A stretch of DNA of 64,000 nt from Mesobacillus subterraneus (GTDB taxonomy: Bacteria; Bacillota; Bacilli; Bacillales; Cytobacillaceae), in the NCBI RefSeq assembly GCF_020524355.2, contig NZ_CP129019.1, positions 1,178,001 to 1,242,000 on the forward strand. The letters are read 5' to 3'. The notes beneath the pieces were generated by a model. The model made no database searches. It had not been told where the DNA came from and worked only from the letters and a program-made list of their open reading frames with translations. The position numbers and the translations under genes are program-made. Below are positions 16,910 through 25,377 of this stretch, piece by piece (positions within the stretch are counted from its first letter, which is position 1; the number at the start of each line of letters is the position of its first letter).

Positions 16910-17848
16910 TTAATGATCTGCGTTCGTACTTCCATGATCGGCGAAGACATATTCCTCAAGAAATTCATCAAGCACCTTCTCGTATTGTTCCCGGTTCTCG
17001 CTGTAGGATTGGGCGTGTAGGCCGTTATCGGCCATGTATAGCTTCTTCGGCCCTTGCTTCTGTTCAAACAAGGCCTCGGTCATCGATGGCAGGATGAAAT
17101 CGTCCATGCGGCTATGGATGAAAAGGATTGGGTTTTTAATATTTTCGATAACTGCAATCGGAGATACCTGACTCAAAGAATATTTATCACGGATGCGGAC
17201 AAACATACTGGCGACTGGCAGCAATAACCTTGGCGGCAAAAATTTAACCTCTTCCTTGATGCGATAGGAGAGTTGCTCACTGAAGTCGGAGAACGGACAA
17301 TCTGCGACATAGAAATCGGCGCCATCCTCAATCATGCCCGCATATAGGAGAAGCGTAGCTGCCCCCATGGATTCACCATGGACTCCGAGAAGCAGATCCG
17401 GCCCTTTTTCTTTCCTGAGCCAATCTACCACCGATTTAAGATCGAATTTTTCATAATATCCATAGCTCGTAGTTTTACCGCCAGATTCGCCATGGCGGCG
17501 ATGGTCGTATATAACTGCGTTGAAGCCTCTGTTGAGGAACAAATTCATGTATTTCACAGAATTCGTCTTGCTCTGGGTAACTCCGTGGGCGATGATGATA
17601 TACCGGTTTGTCTCGTGAGGTTCGACAAGGACGGCCTTCAAAGGATACCCGAGAGAAGAGGGAATGCTAACTTCCCTTTTTGGCAGTGCTTCATATTCAT
17701 CTGGCACCAGATGGCCAGCGTCTTTTTCCCGGTTAAAGATTTCGTCATCATCTTTCTTTTTCAAGAACATGACTCTGTTAGATATAAAAACCCCCAGTGA
17801 GGTCAGGACAAGCAAAAAAGAAAATAACACGCGGAATGCCTTTCTCAA
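16910..17848 (-). CDS. yqkD: Alpha/beta hydrolase YqkD
   Basis: A 312-residue alpha/beta hydrolase anchored by an N-terminal hydrophobic segment (LFSFLLVLTSLGVFI), probably facing outside. The nucleophile elbow is GVHGESMG, the catalytic acid is in SRMDDFI and the histidine in DNGLHAQS. IIAHGVTQSK forms the oxyanion region. The substrate is unknown. It is transcribed leftward from a TTG start with a GGAGGG ribosome site. Position agrees with B. subtilis yqkD, but here it is separated from yqkE by the 4 kb acetoacetate island. Confidence 0.88.
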   Translation of the reverse strand: MRKAFRVLFSFLLVLTSLGVFISNRVMFLKKKDDDEIFNREKDAGHLVPDEYEALPKREVSIPSSLGYPLKAVLVEPHETNRYIIIAHGVTQSKTNSVKYMNLFLNRGFNAVIYDHRRHGESGGKTTSYGYYEKFDLKSVVDWLRKEKGPDLLLGVHGESMGAATLLLYAGMIEDGADFYVADCPFSDFSEQLSYRIKEEVKFLPPRLLLPVASMFVRIRDKYSLSQVSPIAVIENIKNPILFIHSRMDDFILPSMTEALFEQKQGPKKLYMADNGLHAQSYSENREQYEKVLDEFLEEYVFADHGSTNADH

Positions 17849-17910
17849 GCTAAACCCTCCGATAATTCATTTTCTCTATTTTACCATTAGCGGATATAAA
17901 ACAAACATAA

Positions 17911-17934
17911 AAAAGACCGCCGAATCAGGCGGTC
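17911..17934 (-). terminator. Leftward terminator after the 43-residue gene
   Basis: GACCGCC / GGCGGTC stem with a six-base loop followed on the minus strand by TTTTTT. It lies just before yqkD and downstream of the small gene at 17944. Confidence 0.75.
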
Positions 17935-17943
17935 CCCCCATCG

Positions 17944-18075
17944 TTATTGCTGCGAATTCTGGCGCTTTGTTGGGTGAATCGCTTTTTCAAGATCCTCGGC
18001 GGCAATCTGCTGTTTTACATTATCTGCGTTTGGCTTGCCTTGCTGGCTATAGCCTTTGTCACGTTTTTGGCTCAT
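17944..18075 (-). CDS. Small hydrophilic protein (43 aa), unknown function
   Basis: An open frame of 43 residues starting MSQKRDKGYSQQGKPNADNV, highly polar and rich in Gln, Lys and Asn. The AGAAGGGAG ribosome site seven bases before the ATG at 18075 and the terminator just after the stop argue that it is a real single gene. I do not recognise it. Composition resembles small spore-associated or stress proteins of Bacillus, but that is only an impression. Confidence 0.6.
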   Translation of the reverse strand: MSQKRDKGYSQQGKPNADNVKQQIAAEDLEKAIHPTKRQNSQQ

Positions 18076-18147
18076 GCAATATGCTCCCTTCTTCAAAATA
18101 ACCTCTTCTAATAAGATGGATTCAAGAGCGGAAGCTTATGCAAAAAC

Positions 18148-19050
18148 TTAAACAGTAACAGAATTCAGCTTGAAATAGGTACTATCAATCGTCCTTGAGA
18201 TATGAGGCTGAATCACCTCAATAGCCTTGAGCAGCGTGTCAAGATCGACGCCGGTTTCGATTCCCATCCTGTGGAGCATATAGACGACATCCTCGGTAGC
18301 AGCGTTGCCTGCAGCACCTGGGGCGAACGGGCATCCGCCAAGGCCCCCGGCAGAAGTGTCAAACCGGGTGACTCCTGCCTGTAGAGCGGCAAAAATATTC
18401 GACAATGCCAGCTTTCTTGTATCATGGAAATGTGCAGTCAGCAGCACATCCGGACAGGCATCCTTTAGTTTGGAAAATAAAGAATAGGACTCATGGGGTG
18501 CAGCCATGCCGATTGTATCGGCGACGCTCAATTCATCGACCCCGGCCTCAACGAATTTACTGCATAATGCGAGGACCTCATCTTCTTCAACCTTGCCTTC
18601 ATATGGACAATAAAAAGCTGTTGAGATGCATGCGCGAACAAAATAGTCTTTCGACTTAAGCTCTGCGATTAACGGTAGAACCTCCGTAAGGCTCTCTGCA
18701 GTCGTTTTGTTGATATTTTTTTGGTTGAAGGTATTGCTGACTCCGACGAAAACAGCGACTGCTTTGCAGTCAGTCATATAGACACGTTCAACACCCTTTT
18801 TATTGGGAGCGAGGACAATATTCCTTGTATTGCTGTCAAGACAGTCAGCAACGATCTCTGAGGCATCTGCCATCTGTGGCACCCATTTAGGAGATACAAA
18901 GGAAGTAAGTTCCATTTCTTTGACTCCGGCAAGCTTCAGGGAATTTATAAAAGCTTTTTTTACATCAGTAGGAACAAAATTCTTTTCATTTTGAAGCCCA
19001 TCTCTCGGGCCAACTTCAATTATTTCAACCTTCTCGGGAAGCTGCAGCAT
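18148..19050 (-). CDS. mvaB: Hydroxymethylglutaryl-CoA lyase
   Basis: Cleaves HMG-CoA to acetoacetate and acetyl-CoA, the last step of leucine breakdown. It is 300 residues long, with the TIM-barrel start EVGPRDGLQNE, metal and substrate residues in SVADTIG and HFHDTR, and the lyase signature cysteine in GGLGGCPFAPGAAGN. A GGAGGG ribosome site precedes the ATG at 19050. It is divergent from the thiolase-CoA transferase operon, which would consume its acetoacetate product. Close to B. subtilis YngG, which lies elsewhere in that genome. Confidence 0.92.
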   Translation of the reverse strand: MLQLPEKVEIIEVGPRDGLQNEKNFVPTDVKKAFINSLKLAGVKEMELTSFVSPKWVPQMADASEIVADCLDSNTRNIVLAPNKKGVERVYMTDCKAVAVFVGVSNTFNQKNINKTTAESLTEVLPLIAELKSKDYFVRACISTAFYCPYEGKVEEDEVLALCSKFVEAGVDELSVADTIGMAAPHESYSLFSKLKDACPDVLLTAHFHDTRKLALSNIFAALQAGVTRFDTSAGGLGGCPFAPGAAGNAATEDVVYMLHRMGIETGVDLDTLLKAIEVIQPHISRTIDSTYFKLNSVTV

Positions 19051-19126
19051 TTGATATAACCCTCCTCTTAAGATACCTTAATTGTAAATAGAATATTTTA
19101 AAAAATGCAAGAATAAATAAAATTTT

Positions 19127-19149
19127 GATAAAATAAAAGGGATTTTATC
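19127..19149. promoter_or_regulatory. Dyad in the mvaB/thiolase divergent region
   Basis: Perfect inverted repeat GATAAAAT-N7-ATTTTATC, extended by TTT/AAA flanks, between divergent mvaB and the thiolase gene. It may be an operator for both units. No regulator is encoded nearby. Confidence 0.4.
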
Positions 19150-19200
19150 GAAAGCAATAGAAGTAATTAAAACGTGAGAACCAGAGAAAGGGTGAGCAGT

Positions 19201-20390
19201 TTGAGCAAGACTGAAGCAGTAATCGTAGCTGCAGTAAGGACAGCAATTGGCAGCTTTAATGGTAGTTTGAAAAATATTTCCGCACCAGAACTCGGTGCCG
19301 CTGTAATTAAAGATGCATTGAAGCAGGCGGGTGTCGATCCTGGTCAAGTGGATGAAATCATCATGGGCAATGTACTTCAGGCTGGTCTTGGACAAAACCC
19401 TGCAAGACAGGCAGCGATTAAGGCGGGTATTCCTGAAAGCGCTTCCTCTATGACAATCAATAAAGTATGCGGCTCAGGTTTGAAGGCTGTACACCTGGCA
19501 GCGCAAGCCATCATAGCAGGTGATGCGGAAGTTGTCGTTGCCGGCGGAATGGAGAATATGAGCCAGGCACCATATTTATTGAAAAATGCACGGGATGGAT
19601 TCAAGATGGGTGATCAGAAGCTCGAAGACAGCATGATCTCAGACGGCCTTTGGTGTGCATTCAATGACTACCACATGGGTGTCACGGCTGAAAACCTGTG
19701 CTCAAAATATGAAATCGGAAGAAGCGAGCAGGACGAGTTTGCGTCAGCTAGCCAGGAAAAAGCAGCAAAGGCGATTGAAGAAGGCACGTTCAAGGATGAA
19801 ATCGTGCCAATCGAAATTCCGCAGCGAAAAGGAGATCCGGTCGTTTTTGATACGGATGAGTACCCAAAAAAAAGGGACAACTGCTGAGAAGCTTGGCGGC
19901 CTTCGTCCGGCATTCAAAAAGGATGGCAGTGTAACGGCGGGGAACGCATCAGGAATCAATGATGGAGCTGCTGCATTGGTTGTCATGAGCAGGGCAAAGG
20001 CTGAAGAGCTTGGCTTAAAACCGCTCGTTGTCATTAAGGGAAATGCGAGCGCAGGTGTGGATCCCAAGCATCATGGGCATCGGACCAGTTGACGCAGTTA
20101 AGAAAGCATTGAACAAAGCGGGCATGACGATGGAAAACATCGAGCTGATCGAGGCGAATGAAGCATTTGCCGCTCAGTCTCTGGCTGTCGATCGTGAGCT
20201 TAATTTTAACAAGGACATTCTAAATGTAAATGGCGGTGCGATTGCCCTGGGCCATCCAATCGGAGCGAGTGGAGCCAGAATCCTTGTTACACTGATCCAT
20301 GAAATGAAGCGCCGTAACGCAAAGACCGGTCTTGCTACACTGTGCATAGGCGGCGGGCAGGGTGTCGCAACAGTTGTGGAACTCGCTTAA
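19201..20390 (+). CDS. Acetyl-CoA C-acetyltransferase, interrupted by two frameshifts
   Basis: A biosynthetic/degradative thiolase interconverting two acetyl-CoA and acetoacetyl-CoA. The assembled product would be about 395 residues, the normal length. The acylated cysteine is in [12 protein letters not shown], and the C-terminal catalytic His and Cys are in [10 protein letters not shown] and LCIGGGQG. Two single-base insertions break the frame: an A8 run at 19866-19873 (seven expected, restoring [10 protein letters not shown]) and C3 at 20063-20065 (two expected, restoring DPSIMGIG). TTG at 19201 follows AAAGGGTG and fits the family N-terminus. It heads an operon with scoA-scoB. Either sequencing errors or a pseudogene. 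Confidence 0.85.
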
Positions 20391-20466
20391 GCCTATAAAT
20401 CTTGTAACTTAATAAATCAGGCACCGGCATTTGCCCGTGCTTCCATAGTCAAAGGGGGGAAGAACG

Positions 20467-21157
20467 ATGAAAACAATTTGCACATCCTTTCAAGACGCTG
20501 TAGCAGAAATCCAAGATGGCGCAACATTGATGGTTGGCGGCTTTGGTCTGTGCGGGATCCCGGAAAATGTCATCCTCGCACTTGTTGAAAAAGGGGTGAA
20601 AGACCTGACTGTCATCTCCAATAACTGTGGAGTTGATGACTGGGGGCCTTGGGCTGCTGCTTAAAAACAAGCAGATTAAGAAAATGGTAGGTTCCTATGT
20701 TGGGGAAAACAAAGAGTTCGAAAGACAGGTATTATCTGGTGAAATCGAAGTCGAATTGATCCCACAAGGAACGCTGGCGGAAAAAATCAGGGCAGGCGGA
20801 GCTGGCATTCCGGCTTTCTATACACCGGCAGGAGTAGGAACTCCAATTGCTGAAGGAAAAGAAACCCGCATGTTCAATGGCAAAGAGTATCTCCTTGAAG
20901 AGTCACTGACAGCGGATTTTAGCATAGTCCGTGCCTGGAAGGGCGATAAAATGGGAAACCTGGTCTATCATAAAACAGCGAGGAACTTCAATCCGATGAT
21001 AGCAGCTGCCGGCAGGGTCACAATTGCTGAAGTCGAGAATTTATATGAGGTTGGAGAATTAGATCCGAACAGTATCCATACTCCAAGCATTTATGTCCAG
21101 ACACTGATTGAGGGCAATCAGGAGAAACGGATTGAAAGGCTGACAGTGAGAAGTTAA
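20467..21157 (+). CDS. scoA: 3-oxoacid CoA-transferase subunit A, interrupted by one frameshift
   Basis: Alpha subunit of succinyl-CoA:3-ketoacid (acetoacetate) CoA-transferase, which activates acetoacetate with succinyl-CoA. The glycine-rich [13 protein letters not shown] near residue 25 and [11 protein letters not shown] are family motifs. A G5 run at 20642-20646 (four expected) shifts the frame exactly within the second motif; with one base removed the protein reads continuously to 21157, about 229 residues. A GGGGGGAAG ribosome site precedes the ATG. Pairs with scoB downstream. Confidence 0.87.
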
Positions 21158-21193
21158 CTCTTAACTCTGGCTGATCAAGAAAGGAGAAGGCAT

Positions 21194-21862
21194 ATGATTA
21201 AAAACAAAGGGAATGTCCGGGAGAAAATCGCGCGCCGGGCTGAAAAAGAAATCGAAAATGGTTTTTATGTAAACCTTGGCATCGGGATGCCGACACTGGT
21301 TGCAAATTTCATTTCCGACGACAAGCAGGTAGTCCTACAGTCTGAAAACGGCTTGCTTGGGATTGGACCTTATCCTTCCGAGGACAGCGTCGATCCCGAT
21401 TTGATCAACGCAGGCAAAGAAACGGTTACCGCGATTCCAGGGGCTGCGTATTTTGATTCTGCAGAATCCTTTGCAATGATTCGCGGAGGACACATCAATA
21501 TCGCTATTCTTGGCGGAATGGAAGTTTCTGAAGCTGGAGATCTTGCTAATTGGATGATTCCAGGAAAGATGATTAAAGGTATGGGCGGTGCAATGGACCT
21601 TGTCCACGGAGCACAAAAAATCATCGTGATCATGGAGCATGTGAACAAGAGTGGTGATGCGAAAATCCTTAAGGAATGCAGCTTGCCGCTGACAGGAAAA
21701 GGTGTTGTCAACCGCATCATCACAGATATGGCTGTCATTGACGTAACACCTTTTGGACTGAAGCTTGTAGAAGTAGCTTCAGGCTACACAGTCGACGATG
21801 TCATCAAATCAACAGAACCTGAACTCCAGGTAGACGACTCAGTTGTCTTAGACGCATATTGA
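21194..21862 (+). CDS. scoB: 3-oxoacid CoA-transferase subunit B
   Basis: Beta subunit of the same CoA-transferase, 222 residues. The catalytic glutamate, which forms the enzyme-CoA thioester, is in [11 protein letters not shown], and [11 protein letters not shown] lies near the N-terminus. An AGAAAGGAGAAGG ribosome site precedes the ATG at 21194. With scoA and the thiolase it converts acetoacetate to acetyl-CoA. The frame is intact, unlike its two operon partners. A terminator follows. Confidence 0.93.
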   Translation: MIKNKGNVREKIARRAEKEIENGFYVNLGIGMPTLVANFISDDKQVVLQSENGLLGIGPYPSEDSVDPDLINAGKETVTAIPGAAYFDSAESFAMIRGGHINIAILGGMEVSEAGDLANWMIPGKMIKGMGGAMDLVHGAQKIIVIMEHVNKSGDAKILKECSLPLTGKGVVNRIITDMAVIDVTPFGLKLVEVASGYTVDDVIKSTEPELQVDDSVVLDAY

Positions 21863-21869
21863 TTAATCG

Positions 21870-21893
21870 GGAACGCCTGTTAAAGGGCGTTCC
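21870..21893 (+). terminator. Terminator of the thiolase-scoAB operon
   Basis: GGAACGCC / GGCGTTCC stem with an eight-base loop; only a weak T-run follows. Confidence 0.6.
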
Positions 21894-22002
21894 TTCGTCT
21901 TTAAAACTGTTAGATATTTAACTTAAAAGTTTTCATGATATAATCTTGTAAAAAATAGGCTAAGCTAATCTGCTTCAGCTGAGCAAAGAAGAGGGATCAA
22001 CG

Positions 22003-22254
22003 ATGAAAAAGAAACAAAAACGCCAGCAGCAACAAGTAAAGAAAGAAGAAAAACCAGCAACACTGGGCGATCTCCTGAACCAGGATATCATGCAAAAGTT
22101 AAAAGACCAGCAACAACAATTAAAGGAGGAGGAAGAAAAGAAAAAGCAGGCTGAATGGGATCGCAAGAAGGAAGAGAAGCGTTTAAGGGAGAAGAACAAA
22201 TCATTTGAAGAATTGCTCTCCGAAAGCGACATGGATTGGAAGAGGTTCAAATGA
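22003..22254 (+). CDS. yqkE: YqkE family protein
   Basis: An 83-residue, very Lys/Glu/Gln-rich protein predicted to be a continuous charged helix, ending in SFEELLSESDMDWKRFK, which matches the YqkE family of Bacillus. The function is unknown. An AAGAGGGAT ribosome site precedes the ATG. Its stop overlaps the start of the next gene (ATGA). Position between yqkD and yqkF agrees with B. subtilis once the acetoacetate island is discounted. Confidence 0.85.
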   Translation: MKKKQKRQQQQVKKEEKPATLGDLLNQDIMQKLKDQQQQLKEEEEKKKQAEWDRKKEEKRLREKNKSFEELLSESDMDWKRFK

Positions 22255-22778
22255 CCCGAAGAAGAGTGGAAGTAGTTCCATATAATCATGAATGGAAAAC
22301 GCTTTTCGGAAAGGAGAAGCAACTTCTGGAATCCATCTTTTTACCAGCAGAAGTGGAAATCTACCATATCGGCAGTACATCTGTCCCTGGACTTAGCGCC
22401 AAGCCGATCATAGACATCATGTTAGCCGCTGACAGCCTTGAGCAAGTTGAAAAGGCAACCCCTGCCATAGAGGGTGCTGGCTACGAGGCGAAAGGGGAAA
22501 ACGGCATCCCTCGGAGGCGGTATTTTCAAAAACATGACGAAAATGGAGTGCGAAAAGTTCATTTGCACTCTTTTGAAAAAGGCAGCCATCAATTGCACAG
22601 GCATCTTGTATTTCGCGATTACTTAAGGGCTCACCCACGAGAAGCCAGAAAATACGCTGAAGTAAAAGAAAAAGCTGCCCAAAAATATGAGTATGATATT
22701 GAATCCTATATTTCAGAAAAATCCCCGATTGTAAAGGAGTTGGAGAATAAAGCGATGCAATGGAGGTCAGTCAGATAA
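22251..22778 (+). CDS. GrpB family nucleotidyltransferase-like protein
   Basis: A 175-residue GrpB/UPF0157 protein with the nucleotidyltransferase-like pattern IYHIGSTSVPGLSAKPIIDIM (the GS and DxD-like residues near 41-58) and the downstream HLHSFEKGS. Family members are fused to dephospho-CoA kinase in some actinobacteria, but no substrate is established. The ATG at 22251 overlaps the yqkE stop and has GGAAGAGG upstream; the TTG at 22236 is less likely. It is translationally coupled with yqkE. Confidence 0.83.
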   Translation: MTRRRVEVVPYNHEWKTLFGKEKQLLESIFLPAEVEIYHIGSTSVPGLSAKPIIDIMLAADSLEQVEKATPAIEGAGYEAKGENGIPRRRYFQKHDENGVRKVHLHSFEKGSHQLHRHLVFRDYLRAHPREARKYAEVKEKAAQKYEYDIESYISEKSPIVKELENKAMQWRSVR

Positions 22779-22838
22779 GAAATGTTTTGCTCCCTGTGCG
22801 AAAGGGCAATTAAGTAAAAAAAGCAAAGGAGCAAAGCA

Positions 22839-23573
22839 TTGTTACTTATTACTTTCATATTAGCGGCTGGATTCGTTTCAATCCATCTATTTTCAAGATA
22901 TGTACCTTTCCTCGACAACGTACCTCGAAGCCGACTGCTTTCAGCTGCAGGAGGCATTTCTGTAGCATACGTATTCATCCACCTGCTCCCTGAGTTGAAT
23001 AAACATAACGAGGTCCTTGACAAGAGTATCCAATCTGACGCCCTGAACTTCTTTGAAAATCATACATACATAGTAGCGATGCTTGGTCTGGCCATATTTT
23101 ATGGACTGGAACGTATGGTGAAGAACTCAAAGAAAAGACAGCAAGAGAAAAATAATCTGGACAGGGCTACTATGGGCGTGTTTTGGATCCATATCGTTTC
23201 TTTTTTCCTTTATAACAGTTTGATAGGATACTTGCTGCTTGATGGAGAACAGGAAACGGTAAAGGGGCTGGTATTTTATTTTATAGCCCTGGCCGTCCAT
23301 TTCATCACGAGCGACCATGCGCTTAGGGAGGCGCACAAGGAAATATATGACCGAATTGGAAGATGGCTTCTTGCTGGCGCAATAGTGATAGGCTGGGCAA
23401 TCGGCCTCATCTGGGAAGTAGATGAAAGCATTATTGCAGTGCTATTTGCCCTGCTTGCAGGGGGTGTCATTTTAAATGTAATGAAAGAAGAGCTTCCAGA
23501 GGAAAGAGAGAGTAACTTTTGGGCCTTTGCCGCTGGACTGGCAGGCTACACATTTTTGTTGATGCTAGCTTAA
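22839..23573 (+). CDS. ZIP-like integral membrane protein
   Basis: A 244-residue protein with about seven to eight membrane spans. VAYVFIHLLPEL and a later EELPEE segment near the last helices recall ZIP metal transporters (HxLPE), but the histidine-rich core of helices 4 and 5 is weak (HFITSDHALREAH). Substrate is therefore uncertain. The TTG start at 22839 follows AAAGGAG. It is followed by a strong terminator shared with the convergent yqkF. Confidence 0.65.
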   Translation: MLLITFILAAGFVSIHLFSRYVPFLDNVPRSRLLSAAGGISVAYVFIHLLPELNKHNEVLDKSIQSDALNFFENHTYIVAMLGLAIFYGLERMVKNSKKRQQEKNNLDRATMGVFWIHIVSFFLYNSLIGYLLLDGEQETVKGLVFYFIALAVHFITSDHALREAHKEIYDRIGRWLLAGAIVIGWAIGLIWEVDESIIAVLFALLAGGVILNVMKEELPEERESNFWAFAAGLAGYTFLLMLA

Positions 23574-23595
23574 ACCCTGTAATAGGCCTAAAAAG

Positions 23596-23625
23596 GAACA
23601 CTTTCACATGCGAAAGTGTTCTTTT
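23596..23625. terminator. Bidirectional terminator between the ZIP-like gene and yqkF
   Basis: GAACACTTTC / GAAAGTGTTC perfect ten-base stem with a six-base loop, followed by TTTT and preceded by AAAA. Confidence 0.85.
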
Positions 23626-23631
23626 CTATGC

Positions 23632-24543
23632 TCATCTGTGCTGGTCATATTTATTTGCTTTTGTAATTGATCGAATTAATTCGACTTCCTCGGTAGAGAG
23701 CAAAGCGGAATTTGCTGCCCTGGCATTTTCCCTTATTTGTTCAGGGGTGCTTGCCCCTGCTACGACAGAAGCTACTGCAGGGTGTGATAAATTATACTGA
23801 ATGGCGACTTCTGCAAGGGATCTAGTTGAGGCAAGCTTCTCTTTCAACAATGGAAGGACCTCTTGCAATTCTTCAAAGCTGTAATCAAGATACCCTTTAG
23901 AGGCTGCTTTCTCGAGCATCCTGTCACTAAGCATGCCTTTAGCCACGGTGCCTCTTGTTACTGCACTGATGTTCTTTTCATGTAGGAGAGGCAACACTTC
24001 TTCTTCAGGACGCCGGTCAAGGATGCTGAGCTGCATCATAACGGAGACGATGCTTGATTTTTGAGCAAATTCACGAATGACATTGGGCCTGATGGATGAG
24101 ATTCCATAATATTTGATATAGCCTTCATCCTTCAATTCTTCAAAAGCCTCGATTGTTTCGTCAATATTGTCTTCAACCGTCCCGCCGTGCAGCTGGTAAA
24201 GATCAATATAATCGGTATTCAGCCTTTTCAAGCTTTGCTTGACGGCTTCTTTGATGTGATCCTTCGATGGATCCCAGGTCCAGCTGTCTTTCGCCTCAGT
24301 CCAACGATTGCCAGCCTTCGTAGCGATGATGACCTGCTCCCGGACATTCTTTAAGGTTTGTCCGATTATCCTTTCGTTCTCCCCGAAATCATATAAATCG
24401 GCAGTATCAAAATAGTTGATCCCTTCCTCCAAAGCAGATTCGACTACGGATTGTGCCTTTAGAAAATCTGTTCCAAGCGACATGCAGCCAAGGCCGATTT
24501 CGCTGACGTAGAAGTCAGATGTACCTAGTTTCCTTCTCTTCAT
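23632..24543 (-). CDS. yqkF: Aldo/keto reductase YqkF
   Basis: A 303-residue NADPH-dependent aldo/keto reductase. The catalytic tetrad is visible: Asp and Tyr in FDTADLYDFGENE, Lys in IATKAGN and His in YQLHGG. The C-terminus with SVVAGASTPEQIREN binds cofactor. Substrates are probably small aldehydes or ketones. It lies between yqkE and mciZ as in B. subtilis. The ATG at 24543 has a GGAGTG ribosome site. Confidence 0.9.
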   Translation of the reverse strand: MKRRKLGTSDFYVSEIGLGCMSLGTDFLKAQSVVESALEEGINYFDTADLYDFGENERIIGQTLKNVREQVIIATKAGNRWTEAKDSWTWDPSKDHIKEAVKQSLKRLNTDYIDLYQLHGGTVEDNIDETIEAFEELKDEGYIKYYGISSIRPNVIREFAQKSSIVSVMMQLSILDRRPEEEVLPLLHEKNISAVTRGTVAKGMLSDRMLEKAASKGYLDYSFEELQEVLPLLKEKLASTRSLAEVAIQYNLSHPAVASVVAGASTPEQIRENARAANSALLSTEEVELIRSITKANKYDQHR

Positions 24544-24603
24544 AAAAAATCACTCCGATCCAATGTTGATTTTATTTTAACGAAAGGAAAGGAGTGCATT
24601 CAA

Positions 24604-24750
24604 CTATTTAGGTTGGCGGACCGGCTGATTGACTGTCTCCACCCAATCTTTTACCAGCTCATGCTTTTTGCCATACTCTTTCAGTATGCGTTTGATTTCC
24701 CATGCCTTGCCTGCAAGAGTGATCCCCTGGCTATGGACGTATATTTTCAT
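24604..24750 (-). CDS. mciZ: Mother-cell inhibitor of FtsZ, MciZ-like (48 aa)
   Basis: A short frame coding MKIYVHSQGITLAGKAWEIK, then LKEYGKKHELVKDW, which matches the core of B. subtilis MciZ (GKAWEI...LKEYG...VKDW). MciZ is made in the mother cell during sporulation and caps FtsZ filaments to stop Z-ring formation. This copy is 48 residues against 40, the extra being C-terminal. A GAGGAG ribosome site precedes the ATG at 24750, and a sigma-E type -10 (CATACATT) lies about 30 bases upstream. It sits between yqkF and nudF, the same locus as in B. subtilis. Confidence 0.88.
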   Translation of the reverse strand: MKIYVHSQGITLAGKAWEIKRILKEYGKKHELVKDWVETVNQPVRQPK

Positions 24751-24780
24751 CAGCATACTCCTCTCGAATAAGTATGATAA

Positions 24781-24809
24781 AATGTATGAGCAATCGATAT
24801 CGGATTAGA
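24781..24809 (-). promoter_or_regulatory. Candidate sigma-E promoter of mciZ
   Basis: On the minus strand CATACATT (24781-24788) matches the sigma-E -10 consensus CATACAnT; a weaker TCTAATC -35 lies about 15 bases upstream. It is placed 30 bases before the mciZ ATG. Confidence 0.55.
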
Positions 24810-24825
24810 ACAGGAGTGTACATGA

Positions 24826-25377
24826 ATGAAATCTCTTGAAGAAAAAACATTGAAGTCGGAGAAGATTTTTTCAGGTAAGGTCATTAGCCTGCAGTTAGAC
24901 GATGTAGAATTACCGAACGGAAAAACATCAAAAAGGGAGATCGTCAAGCATCCAGGCGCAGTCGCGGTCATTCCGGTAACAGCTGATCATAAAATCATCA
25001 TGGTTGAACAATACAGGAAGGCGCTTGAAAGGACGATCGTCGAGATTCCGGCAGGCAAGCTTGAGGCAGGAGAAAATCCGGAAGTTTGTGCTGCACGTGA
25101 ACTTGAGGAAGAAACAGGCTATGAATGCGCTAATTTGGAATGGCTAATTTCCTTCTATACATCTCCAGGGTTTGCAAATGAAATCATCCATGTATATAAG
25201 GCAACAGGGCTAAATAAAAAAGCAAATCCGGCAGCAGCCGATGAAGATGAATTTGTCAATTTGATGGAAATAACCCTTGAAGAGGCAATTCAGCTTGTGA
25301 AAGAACAAAAGATCTTCGATGCGAAGACAGCATTTGCAGTGCAGCATCTGCAGTTGCAGGAGGCATTGGAAAAGTAA
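24826..25377 (+). CDS. nudF: ADP-ribose pyrophosphatase (Nudix)
   Basis: Hydrolyses ADP-ribose to AMP and ribose 5-phosphate. The 183-residue protein has a complete Nudix box starting GKLEAGENPEVCAARELEEE and ending TGY, with the metal-binding REXXEE core at about residues 95-100, and the upstream VEQYRKALERTIVEIPAG strand typical of ADP-ribose Nudix enzymes. It has a CAGGAG ribosome site. The next gene starts directly at the base after its stop. Divergent from mciZ. Confidence 0.93.
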   Translation: MKSLEEKTLKSEKIFSGKVISLQLDDVELPNGKTSKREIVKHPGAVAVIPVTADHKIIMVEQYRKALERTIVEIPAGKLEAGENPEVCAARELEEETGYECANLEWLISFYTSPGFANEIIHVYKATGLNKKANPAAADEDEFVNLMEITLEEAIQLVKEQKIFDAKTAFAVQHLQLQEALEK

